A stretch of DNA of 64,000 bases, from assembly GCA_963565915.1 (NCBI GenBank), contig OY751487.1, positions 3,348,001-3,412,000 on the forward strand. Direction: 5' to 3'. Positions 20,123-30,411 of the stretch are shown in pieces. The stretch is from Entoloma clypeatum (Eukaryota; Basidiomycota; Agaricomycetes; Agaricales; Entolomataceae). Position 1 is the first letter of the stretch; every line of letters starts with the position of its first letter. Below the pieces are notes generated by a model. The model was not told the DNA's origin and did not search any database. It saw only the letters and a program-made list of their open reading frames with translations. Position numbers and translations under genes: made by a program.

Positions 20123-23100
20123 ATGGACGACATCCCGTCGTCCGTCGTCCCCCTCTCCCCTTCGTCGTCGGACACAGATGCCTTCAACACTGCAAATTCC
20201 AGGTTACATTTCGGCCCCATACGATCCCCAGAGAAAAGACTTCTGGCCTCCCTTGCCGCCTCGGGCTCTACTAATTCTTCATCTCCAAGTTCGCCGCCCC
20301 CTGCCCCCCTTTCACTCCTTCCTGGACCGTACGCGACCGAGTTGAGCAATTCACATACGACGAACGACGCCCTCCAAGATTTCTTTCACCCTGAAACGCC
20401 CGAGATCCAAGAGGCGATCGAAGAAGGTGTGGTGAACTTGTCGGTCATATCCTGATATGCTGTACAATAACGACTGAGGATAGAAATCTCATCCGTGCCC
20501 GCTGTCAAGACAATACCTACAAATCCACAATCCCTCGACCTACCACCAACTGTCGTTTTGCTTCCGCCATTCGCAGCGCCGGTCTCTGACCTTGCCATGG
20601 AAATCCATTCTCCTCAGTTTACTACACCTGACGGTCCGATCCAACCCATTTCCCCTGGTGCTGATGCTCGTCCGACCACTCCGTGCGCACAAGCGGATCT
20701 CATTTCTTTCGAATCCTTCTCGACCCCGGCATCCGTTTTTCGCCAGATATCTCCTGAGCCTTCTACCTCTCGTCTACAACCTTCCTGTAATGGTTCTTCT
20801 ATCGAAGACCTATTGACGGGTTCTCCAAGTTTCGGAGGGGATCGGAAAGGGAAAAGAAAGGCCGTAATAGAAACAGTATGTGAGCGGTTGGGCAGGGACA
20901 AATGTGGTGACGCCGCGCCTCTGATATCCAAATCCAAGACATCTTTTGAAGGCTCATCTGGACTTGAAACACCAAACAGATTTAACGCGTTCTTGGATAA
21001 AGGACAACACCTACAAACCCTCAATACAAGGTCTCTTCCTTCGTATGGGGACAGCCCACCTCAGAAATCCCCACTAACGACCGGAGACGGAGCGTCCGAG
21101 GCCGCCGAGGCCAAAAAGAGGACACAGAATGACCTGATTGAAAATGCCCAAAATGAGGCCGAAAGCGATGATCCCGTAGATGCCGTGGTCGACTGCAAGA
21201 GGAGGCGGAAATCTGACCGCTTTCAGAGGGAATTAGGTTCACTGTCTCCGGCATCAACTCAATTACTCAGCCACCTCCTCGACTCTCCTGCAAGACCTTC
21301 TTCAATCCCAGCACAGAGCGATACCACTAACCGAATAGAACGAGGCGACCAATCGCAACTCACTATTCCTCTCTTTCCACAACCTTCCTTACCGCAAACG
21401 CCACGATGTTCCACAAGTCCCATTCGATTCCTGAGTCCCGTTCGAAGCGTTGCCCCGCAATCCCCCACTAAACTTCGGCTGCAGCCCATTCCCTTAGATG
21501 ATCCAAATCGCACGCCAGCACGAAGAATTCCCATCGAAGAAGCTATTGCGCAAGGTCGCATCTTTCCCTCGAAGACACTGGAACTACAGAGTTCTGGCAG
21601 ACTTGGACCACCAACGTTCAGATCGCCAAGATTGAGAATACCTGCCAATGATAGCCCAGCCAGGAGGATACAAACACCCAAAACCTCGACGTCCACGGAC
21701 CCGAAGACGAGGGTTGAGACCGCAAGCCGTGTTCAGACTACCACCGAAAATCCAGGACACCGACGTGCCAGATATCTTGATAATAATAGTCAAACGATCG
21801 ACTCGAAGTCACAACAGGACTTGTCATCCAACCGGCATCCTGTGGCCAGTTCATCCGCCACCAAATCCAAACATCTACCTTATCCACTGGTTGCCTCACG
21901 GGTAGTGGCAGATGGAGGTATGGAACTCGTGAGTGGCGGCTCCAAAACGGATTCATCAACCCCGTCAAGCCCATCAAAGTCGTACTTGAAGCAAACGTTA
22001 AGCAGAATTCCGAGGGCCAAGCCGTACGCCAGGCCGATTACGAAGAGCCCTGAAAAGGGCAAGTGCGTTGCTGTGATGCGAACTGCTGAAACGGGCAAAG
22101 GGACGAGCCGACGTATTATGGTAGGTTTCTGCCCCGCTACGCCACATTAGTTCTCTTACTGATCAGTATCTAACTCATACCAAAAGCTGGGTCAAGCTCG
22201 TGGTGGGATAACTTCAGGTTCTGACGATAGCAAGTTTGAGCCAAAGTCCTCATCACGCTTGCCAAGTGCACCCACGCCGATATTAAAACGAAAGCGTGTC
22301 GAAGATAAGAAGCCGCCGCTAGACAAACCTCTGCTGTATGTTGGATCCAGTGCTCCGTTGAAACCTAGTCTGTCTGCGCCTTCAAATGCCATGCTCCAGG
22401 CAAAGCAATCTCGACAAATTCGAAGAGTCACCGATCGCCCAGGGGTATCCCAATCCACCGAACTCTTTCAGGGATCCAATCCCGAGGTTATTAACACAGA
22501 AAGAACCAGACATGAAAGCGAAGGAAAGGAAGAAAGAAAAATATTGGATTCTATCATACCTCCTTCTCAAATTACGGCCCCACCCTCGCCGAAGCCTGGT
22601 CCGGCTGTACCCCATGAACACTTCACCAAGGACGCTCCCCGCCGAACAACACGAGTTCGAAAACAGGCGAATGTCACTCCTGTGACGGATGTCTTTGGAA
22701 GTTCGGATGGGAAAACATTGCCGCAGCGCCGAAGAGCTCAGACGGTAGCGCAGTCTGATCCAGTCTTTTTTGGAATGAGTGCCGTGACTTTGAAAGCCCT
22801 GACGACATCAAACACAGAGAAGAACCAAAGATACCTGGCAGCGAAACTGGAGACCGAAGTTATTCGGAAGGAAGGGATGCGGCCAGAGAGTCCCACTGTC
22901 AAAATAAGAACGGTTTCACAGCGCCAACACGATGAAAGGCACAAACAGCGGCGGGAGAGAGCGGTGCGAAGGTCGAGGTGGAGCGAAGATGGGCCGACAG
23001 CAGACCAGAGCGAAACAGACGAACAAAGTGATGAGGAATATTCAAGCATCTTTGGTGGAAGTGACTTTGATGATTCCCTGAAGAAACGACATCGACGAGG

Positions 23101-23532
23101 GCCAGGCGATGAAGAGGATTACGAAACGCCAAAGTCTCTAGGTAGGAGCTTAAGAGTGGATGAAGAGGACGAAAAGGCTATGCGCCGTGTCAAATGGGAC
23201 CGTGGTTTGTTCACCACAGTATACCTGGACGAGGTTGAACTTGGTGTGCGCCGACCTCCGAAGGAAAACATAACCACGAAGGGGTGTCTTGCAGCAACTG
23301 CCAAGGTGAGTTTCCTGGGGAACACTCAACCCTCTCTTATCTCATTGCATGCCAGGCTCTTACGCTTGACACACTGGGGAATCTTCCAGACGCTGACTCT
23401 CCACTCACTGACGTGGTTGAGGAGTGTGTAGTGGTCAAAAAGTTTGTCTACGACAATGATGAAGAACCAGCGCCACCAGCTATCATCGTCAAGAACACAA
23501 GGTTAAGGAGCAGGAAAGGAAAAAATAATTGA
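20123..23532 (+). CDS. Large disordered nuclear protein, function unknown
   Basis: Predicted 1078 aa from 4 exons (20123-20426, 20484-22120, 22187-23305, 23356-23532). It is rich in Ser, Pro, Thr, Arg and Lys, with many SP/TP sites (SPVRSVAPQSPTKLR, TPARRIP, KSPEKGK) that would suit CDK or MAPK phosphorylation, and several basic clusters (CKRRRKSDR, LKKRHRRG) that could be nuclear localisation signals. The C-terminal part is acidic then more conserved-looking: DEEDEKAMRRVKWDRGLF, FTTVYLDEVELG, KGCLAATAKALTLDTLGNL. I do not recognise the family. Cell-cycle or chromatin function is only a guess from composition. Convergent with the SDR gene (72 bp between stops). Confidence 0.8.
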
Positions 23533-23604
23533 TCCATTCATATATTGTCCATCGCATCTGATATAGCACAGATGTCCGTCTTTGTATATGCCTAAAGAAC
23601 ACAC

Positions 23605-24726
23605 TTATTTTGTACGATAATTGACGGTCGCGCTGGCTTGATTCACAGGGAACACCAAGACTTCAGCGATATTCACATGGGGCGGGCGAGATGCAGCCCA
23701 GACAATCTCTTCTGCAATGTCTTCCGCTGTCACTGCTAAAGATGAAAAACCCAGTTGCAACTTGGAGAATATTGAAACATGACGTACGGGGTTGAAGACC
23801 CTCATAAACCTTGGCGGCAGCGTTGGTGTTGCCACGGTATCGAATAATGGAAAATTCAGTCTCCACCATTCCTAAGGATGGTTGAGTGAATGACCCGACT
23901 GAGGAGATGACGAACCAGGTTGAATTTCAGTCACTCTGATCCTAGTGTTGACTAACTCTCTCATCAAGGCACCTGTAAATGCTCGGACGGCATGCTTTGT
24001 GGCATTATAAATGCTGCCTCCGGCGTAGGGTTCACGACCTGCGATAGATCCAAGGTTTATGACATGCCCCGCGTTCCTGGCCTTGAAATCTGATGCAAGG
24101 ATAAATGTTGGATGGGACGAGCAGGCTGTGTCGTCAAAAAGTTTACCTCTGACCAGAAGCTGGGTCATCGATATCAGGCCGAACACATTAGTCGCGAACA
24201 TTCCTTCGATGTCGGAATCAGCGATGTCTCCGACGTGTTCGACGCCAAGAACATATCCTGCATTATTGACTGAGAGGGTCATGGTTCAGTGAGGTCGCGA
24301 TGCGAGTTGGATGCAAAGTGTCACCAAGCACATCTACCCTCCGGAGGTCTTGAGGTACTTTGTCCCAAAGGGCAGTAACTTGGGTCTTATCGGACACGTC
24401 CAGCTGTATGTTGGCGAACTTTCCGCCCTGAGTGAGGCCTGATTGTTGGTGCGCTGCGATGCAAGCATCCTGGACAGTTTGTAGAGCCTCTGCACGACGG
24501 GCGACTAGGATAATGTTTGCGCCTCCCTACTGATCAATGAGCTTTGTCGATGACCATCCATGTATACATGTAGTACCCGGGCAAAGAGCACGGCGGTGGC
24601 CTTGATGAGCTGAGATGGGAGTAAGATGTGAAAGTGGGACGGGGAACTCACAGCTCCGATGCCGCTGCTTGCACCGGTGACGAGGACGGTCTTGCCCAAC
24701 AAACGTGAGGCGTTGAAGACGGACAT
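23605..24726 (-). CDS. NADP-dependent short-chain dehydrogenase (YdfG/YMR226C-like)
   Basis: Predicted 270 aa from 7 exons (24726-24652, 24600-24577, 24526-24325, 24269-24147, 24089-23916, 23871-23788, 23735-23605). Classical SDR marks are present: cofactor loop VTGASSGIG, ARRAEAL after strand 2 (Arg favours NADP), VNNAGYVLG, catalytic Ser in NLGSIAG and Tyr/Lys in YNATK. The segment EIQPGMVETEFS and the end VFPVNQASATV match the serine/3-hydroxy acid dehydrogenase group (yeast YMR226C). It probably oxidises short 3-hydroxy acids in the cytosol. The second exon is 24 nt (ATAVLFAR). It is head-to-head with the SET gene, 129 bp between start codons. Confidence 0.92.
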
Positions 24727-24855
24727 GATGTCAGCAGCAAGAGCGCGACAGACGACGAGAGTATATATTACTCAGCGAGAGTGAAGAATTATAAGTTGTC
24801 TCACTCGTATATTATGTCAGTGGTAGTTGAATCCGGCCCGGGTTAGTCCGGTGTG

Positions 24856-26446
24856 ATGGACTTGAATGTACATCCTCGATGGACGGCGCTCCTCGCTTGG
24901 CTGGGCAGGCATGGCATGCAGACCACACCCCTCGTCGACGTCAGGAAGAGACTAGGTTAGATTCCAGACGTCGCACGCATCGCTGAATAACCCAGACCCC
25001 TCACAGGTGCTGGCTATGGTTTGGTAGCCCTTCAACAAGTCCCTCCCGGAACACCCCTTTTCACCATTCCTGCCACTGCAATGCTCAATATCTCTACCCT
25101 TTCACCCCATTACCCACGGCCCAGCAGGCTCACCGCGATACAATTGATATCTCTTCATCTCCTCATTCATCGTCCCAGAGGCTCTGAGGATTCTCCAGAT
25201 CCTCTCTTTGGACCATACATATCCACCTTGCCCCGCGAGTTCGAGTATCACCCGTTGACATGGCTCTGTGATAAACAAGCCAACAGTCCCGGATCTAGCC
25301 TTCTTTCTAGACTTCCTGCCAGTGTCATGAAAAGTCTATCGAGCGTCGCAGGTCGTTTCCGTGCGGACTGTAAGGCAGTCTGCCGATATTTGGTTCGTTA
25401 AAATATCTTGGATGATGAAATGGTGCTCAAAGAAACAGCGTTCCAGCGAAACAGCCCGTCGGTGTTGGCGAGATTGCAGTCAGTAGCCGAAGAACCCATA
25501 ACTGAAATGGAATACTTATGGGCTTGGCTGATTGGTGCGTCATCGAGCTAATAGTTTTTTTTTCCTTGTGGTTTCCATGAATTTTCCAGTGAACACACGG
25601 TGTGTTTACCATCGTGTCAGGCAATCCCCTTCTGATCCCGACAATCTGACGCTTTGCCCAATTTTGGATTTCGCAAATCATACGACGAGTAACACTCGTA
25701 TGTTCCCTGGCCCCCCCTTGGACGACGCGAGGCAGATACCATGGTCCAAGGCTGGTGGAGACTTCACGCTTTCGTCGCCGTCTGGTATACAAACTGAAAC
25801 AGGTGACGAGCTGTACCTGAGATATGGCGCACATGCGAACGCGACACTTTTCGTCGAGTATGGATTTGTCACCGACATTTCGCCAGCCAAGATAGGATCT
25901 GGAGAATTTTCGGGAGAACTCGATGTACATACACTCCTTGAATCTCTGTTCGAAGCCAAAGGTACACTCGGAGGATACATGAGAGAGCTTCTAGAGACTG
26001 AAGGATACTGGGGGTGAGACGATGATATCTCTCGTTTAAAATATCTTTATTAATGATCATTGCGCAGAGAGTGGACGCTACACACACTTCCAACTCCAGC
26101 GCACCCGTCATACCGTCTTATAACAGCACTGAGGCTTTGCACTCTTGTTCCAAATTGTGCGGTAGAAATACCGCATGCGGATCGTCAAATTTGGAGATAT
26201 ACCATCCTGGGAATAAGAGATAGGGTGTCTGAAGCAAACGAGGAGGCATGGAGGAGTCTGCTGCTCAAGGTCTGCCAACAACTCGCCGAGAGTGCAAAGG
26301 CTGGCTTGAAATGCTGCGGGAGGGCGTCTGTGGATCGAAGAAGCTGGTTAGATGTGGCGGAAGGGAGTGTTGATCAATTGTGGGAGGAGCAGCTGTATGT
26401 GGCAGAAGAGATTGTGAAAAGCATCCTTGGGAGGGTAGAATTTTGA
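24856..26446 (+). CDS. SET-domain protein lysine methyltransferase (SETD3/SETD4/RKM type)
   Basis: Predicted 458 aa from 5 exons (24856-24955, 25007-25392, 25447-25534, 25590-26013, 26068-26446). The split SET domain shows GAGYGLVALQQVPPGTPLF at the start, the iSET insert, WAWLIVNTRCVYHRV, the SAM-binding NH in LDFANH, and the tyrosine in GDELYLRYG. A C-terminal Rubisco-LSMT-like substrate-binding helical region follows (HPSYRLITALRLC). Fungal relatives methylate ribosomal proteins or cytosolic targets. An in-frame TAA after RYLVR is removed by the 54-nt intron 25393-25446 (GTTCGT...TTCCAG), giving CRYLRNSPSVLARL. So the gene is not broken. The start ATG at 24856 gives a plausible MDLNVHPRWTALLAWL N-terminus. 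Confidence 0.9.
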
Positions 26447-26535
26447 GTTGATACAAATTGATTACCAAATGGGGATCAGCAGTCAACAAGCCAACGCAGG
26501 GCACAACGCTCGCCGCTTTCTCATCGACCTCCTCA

Positions 26536-28378
26536 ATGGTTGTCCAACCATTCCTCGCCACAAGAGCACAGCGTGCTTTCATCCTTACAAGTAAGTTCAT
26601 CAACAATCTATTACTCACTCCCCTCACCTCTACAGTATGCGTTCGTCAGTAACCGAGAAATCTGTCCAACTTTCTGAGCCATTTAAAATATAAACAGAGG
26701 CCATCGTCGTGCTTGCGATGGTTGGGATTACTTTCACATTCGTGCGTTGATTCTTCATTCGGCCTATGACCCCATCTCATCGGCTTGTTAAGGTCGAGGA
26801 CAACGTCAGTTTCAACACGCCAAGATATAAAGCAGGTAGTTCATTTTTCCAGGTTGACCCATCCATTAAATCGAATACAGACACTACCTTGTTACTTGGC
26901 GCTTTTTGCCCTGGCCGAGTAAGCGCTGTCAACACCCTCATTTAGCCCTCGTCAATCCCCAACCTCTCAACCAAAACAGGATCTTTGAATTCCTAATGGC
27001 ATTCGATGCCCTGCGTCTACGGAATATCATTCAATTGATCGGAATCCTTTGTGTGTTCGGGAATTTCTGCTCTGAACACAACCTAAGTCTTGTTTCATTT
27101 AGTATTCCATCTTGCCCTCATGGTCTTCGCTGCGCTTCAGGTTCATCAAACAAGAACAGCTCTAGTCACGCTGTCCGATTGCGATGGGTCCATTGATTAT
27201 GTGGTCAATATTTTTTACCCCTACACCATCTACGTTTTTGGAACTTGTCACCTAGAATTGTCCGGGTCTTGGGACACTGTGGCGAAAAGTACAACCATTC
27301 CTCATTGTCGCACCCTGTGTCATCGCCGCTGCGTGGTTGTGCATGCTATTTTGGATCAAACAGCTCTATGCAGAATTTGGGTACGCTGCTTCTGGCATAC
27401 TTCATTGGCAGCGTCCAATTTTTCTTCAGCTGGGCCATTTTCCATATCGTGGGCGCCAACCCAAAAATGAAGAGTGAGTTCGTCATCTGGAATTCATGGA
27501 TCAATCACCGACTGAATATCGAGGGTAGCGATGTATCAGTGGTATCAAATTATGATCTGCCTTCTCAAGTTTGATTTCTTCTGCTTTGCTGGAGTAACGA
27601 TGCAGGTGCATCTTGCTTAGCTCATCCCCAGCCTTCGCCCGCTTATTGTTTATTAGCTGTTGATTGTAGTTTTGCAAAAAAATTCCGCTGAATTTGGAGT
27701 GACAGTCGCTGCTATCCCTGTCGTTCTTGTCCTGCTTGTGCTTTGTGGGATCGCCGTTCAGCGAGAAATAAAGTGGTGCGTTCAGTTTCTCTATCCGCGT
27801 CCTGATGTTCATGATGACCCAGGCTAATGTCAATATCCCTCGTAATGATGCTCGCCGCGATGGGCTACTGTGAGTTCCTATATTGCTGTACTGCTCGGTT
27901 ATTTATCGCTAACGTTAAACTCCGACAGTCTGTGAGTATGATTGACTACCTGGCCGCTACACAACTAATGTCCTGGCAGTGTATAAGCTTGTACGATTCT
28001 ATTCATCTGACTCGGAGGCGCAATACCTCACGACTAGAGCCACTCTGACCGTTTTCAGTATGTGTCGCAAATCGTTTTTTTTCTTCATGACCTACTCATG
28101 ACCCAACAGCCGTTGTCTCGTTCCTGCTATTATTTGCCACTTTTGGCGTCGGTCTTCGCTGCTTCGCCGATTTTGATAGGGGCCTAGAGGCATCCAAAGT
28201 GAATGGTCAGTGTCACATATTAGTGTCAATTCCAGAGGTGCCCATGTATTTTGTCTTTACAGCTGTACCAAAGCGATCAAAATACGCGGAACATGGCTTT
28301 GCAGGAAATGAGATGGACCGACGACAATCTTCTTACCATGGCGGAACGACGATGGGACCTCGGATTTCCATTGAATAA
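26536..28378 (+). CDS. UPF0658-type Golgi integral membrane protein, 16 exons
   Basis: Predicted 353 aa. Exons: 26536-26590, 26636-26644, 26698-26741, 26793-26831, 26881-26918, 26980-27050, 27103-27203, 27256-27380, 27430-27473, 27529-27605, 27657-27775, 27823-27869, 27929-27931, 27980-28057, 28110-28205, 28263-28378. About seven transmembrane segments are visible, for example AIVVLAMVGITFTFV, LPCYLALFALAEIFEFLMAF, NIIQLIGILLFHLALMVFAAL, FLIVAPCVIAAAWLCMLFW, AAIPVVLVLLVLCGIAV and TVVSFLLLFATFGVGL. Strong family blocks are FDALRLRN and ALQVHQTRTALV. S. pombe relatives localise to the Golgi; function is unknown. Exons of 9 nt and 3 nt are required, and the intron 26832-26880 has a GC donor (GCAGGT). 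No single exon exceeds 125 nt, so ordinary ORF calling misses this gene. Confidence 0.87.
26636..26644 (+). other. 9-nt microexon in the UPF0658 gene
   Basis: Sequence TATGCGTTC, between GTAAGT...CTACAG and GTCAGT...AACAG introns. It supplies the residues that join FILT to ICVQAIVVLAM. Confidence 0.62.
27929..27931 (+). other. Candidate 3-nt microexon (TCT) in the UPF0658 gene
   Basis: Flanked by two complete introns: 27870-27928 (GTGAGT donor, GCTAACG branch-like, CGACAG acceptor) and 27932-27979 (GTGAGT donor, AACTAATG branch, TGGCAG acceptor). The joined reading is GYFLYKLVRFY. Confidence 0.5.
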
Positions 28379-28525
28379 CTTTGGGACCATATTTTTATGT
28401 TACCGTCCTTCACTACCAAGTATACCACGTTTATGTAAAGACATTTACCTAGTACATTTACTGGAGTATTTACTCGGCTACTACATACCATTGTAGGACC
28501 CCTCATCACTCACTCAATTGCAACA

Positions 28526-29129
28526 ATGATTTCATCGTCATGGTGGATGTCATTTTGCGACAGAGTGCGTGAACCTTTCTATACCTGTGATTCGTTTGAA
28601 CATTTTATCGGTAGACCAATGTAACGGTCATTTCGTTGACTGCATGTGCAATGGTCTACACAGGATCAACCGGGGTTGCTTTCTCTGCAGCCGGGGCTGT
28701 TGCATGTAGTCTCAGCGCAAAGGCCGTTAAACGCGCCATTCGCCAACCACGTCCATCGGTGCAGGATGGAAGTGCCGGACTGAAAAAGACATACGGGTAT
28801 GTGAAGTCTCCAGGTCAACCAAAAAGAAAAAAAAAAGATTCATGCCATTCAATTTTGATTGATGCAGAATGCCAAGTACCCATTCTGCTGCAATCACTTA
28901 CTTTGCGACGTACATTTCCCTTGCGTGCCTCTATCTTCCACTCCACCACACTCTCCCATCAAACCCCATATTCCGTGCACTTGCCCCCCTTATAACTGCC
29001 CCATGGGCCGCATCAGTGGTAGTGTCGAGGGTATGGCTGGGTTATCATTCCTGGCCACAGGTCGTTGCTGGGGCGTCATACGGCGCTGTTTTTGCATATG
29101 GGTGGTTCAACCTGTGGTGTCACGGTTAG
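28526..29129 (+). CDS. PAP2-superfamily phosphatase (dolichyl-diphosphatase-like)
   Basis: Predicted 160 aa from 3 exons (28526-28564, 28615-28796, 28868-29129). The three PAP2 motifs are visible: K-x6-RP as KRAIRQPRPS, PSTHS (usual PSGH variant in fungal members), and SR-x5-H as SRVWLGYHSW. Three to four transmembrane segments surround them (VAFSAAGAVACSL; ITYFATYISLACLYL; VVAGASYGAVFAYGWF). Such enzymes remove phosphate from dolichyl or other polyprenyl/lipid pyrophosphates at the ER lumen side. The protein is short for Cax4 (about 240 aa), so a general lipid phosphatase is equally possible. It lies 48 bp before the DnaJ gene on the same strand. Confidence 0.88.
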
Positions 29130-29177
29130 TTGTTAGCACGTGACTTAAAGTCAACGGACTTGCCTATTCATTTGTCA

Positions 29178-30270
29178 ATGTCAATGGACGAGGATCCTAT
29201 CAGCCAGTTCTTCCCCGACCAAGAAGACGTTGACCTGTATCAAGTCCTCTCCGTCCGAAACGAAGCCACTCAAGACGATATAAAGAAGGCTTATCGACGT
29301 CTCGCTCTTGTATACCACCCAGACAAACATGCCACCGCCACCGATGTGGCAAAAGCAGAGGCCTCGACTAAATTTCAGCAAATTGGATTCGCATACTCCG
29401 TACTCAGCGACCCGAAGAGACAGGAGAGGTATGATAAGACGGGCCGGACAGACGAGGGTTTCGAACTGGATGGCGAAGGCGGATGGCAGGCGTATTTCGA
29501 GGCCATGTTCGAGCGTGTCACTCACGGAAAACTTGATGAACTCAAGAAGGAATACCAAGGTAGTTTTACTAGCACATACCCACCGAATTCCCTTTTCATA
29601 CTCTACAGGTTCCGCTGCAGAAGTCGACGATCTCAAAGCCGCCTACTTAAACACTGGTGGTTCCATTGGTGATATCATGTCCCATATACCCCATTCGACG
29701 TATGAGGATGAGGAGCGGTTCATCATCATCATTTCCAATCTGATATCACGAAAAACTCTGCCACCTCTGGACAAATGGGATGCAACTGTGACGGATAAGA
29801 AAGCGAAGCTTGTCCGCAAAAAGCAAGGCCAGAAAGAAAGCAAAGAGGCAGAACAGCTTGCGAAAGACCTCGGTGTCTGGGAAGAATTTTATGGGATCGG
29901 TTCGCCGACACACGAGAGAGAAACAGAAAAAGGAAAAAGAAAAAGAAAGGCAGAGAGGAGCGCAGATGATCTGGACGACCATTCTGCCCTTCAGACTGTC
30001 ATCTTGAAGAAACAGAAAAAGATGGACGGTTTCTTTGACAGTCTCGCCGCCAAGTATACAGAACCAGCGTGTGGAAGGAGTAAAGGGAAGAAACGGGCAC
30101 GCGATGATGATCCACAGTCCCAAGATGGTCCCAGCAGAAAGTCGCGTTCAGCTGTACCAGATATCGACGATCAAGAGTTCACAAAGTTACGAGAGAAACT
30201 TTTTGGGAATGAAAAGGGAAAGAAATCTCCGGCGGCCAAAAGTAATGCGAAGAAAGGGAAGCGGACGTGA
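29178..30270 (+). CDS. DnaJ/Hsp40 protein, DNAJC9-like
   Basis: Predicted 347 aa from 2 exons (29178-29559, 29609-30270). The J domain is at the N-terminus: DLYQVLSVRNEATQDDIKKA, the invariant HPD in VYHPDKH and FQQIGFAYSVLSDPKRQERYD. The following region YFEAMFERVTHGKLDELKKEY and DIMSHIPHSTYEDEERF matches DNAJC9, which acts as a histone H3-H4 co-chaperone in human cells. The C-terminus is very lysine-rich (KGKRKRKAERS; KKQKKMDGFF; KSNAKKGKRT), consistent with nuclear localisation. A histone role here is inferred by homology only. Confidence 0.92.
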
Positions 30271-30411
30271 CTTCGTCCCTGTTGCATTGCAGTCGCGTTT
30301 TCTGTCCATATACCTAGTTTTAGTTTTGTACAATATATAATGCGGTACGCGACGATGGTGAGCGAAGCTCAAGTCGAGGAAATGATATAGTAAATCGAGT
30401 GAGTACTGTAA

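Noticed and set aside
25007..25446. SET-domain gene looked like a pseudogene because of an in-frame TAA at about 25399.
   Set aside because: A 54-nt intron with good ends removes it and keeps a continuous 458-aa frame.
29130..29177. Possible fusion of the PAP2 gene with the DnaJ gene.
   Set aside because: A stop codon at 29127-29129 and a separate ATG at 29178 with a conserved J-domain start argue for two genes.
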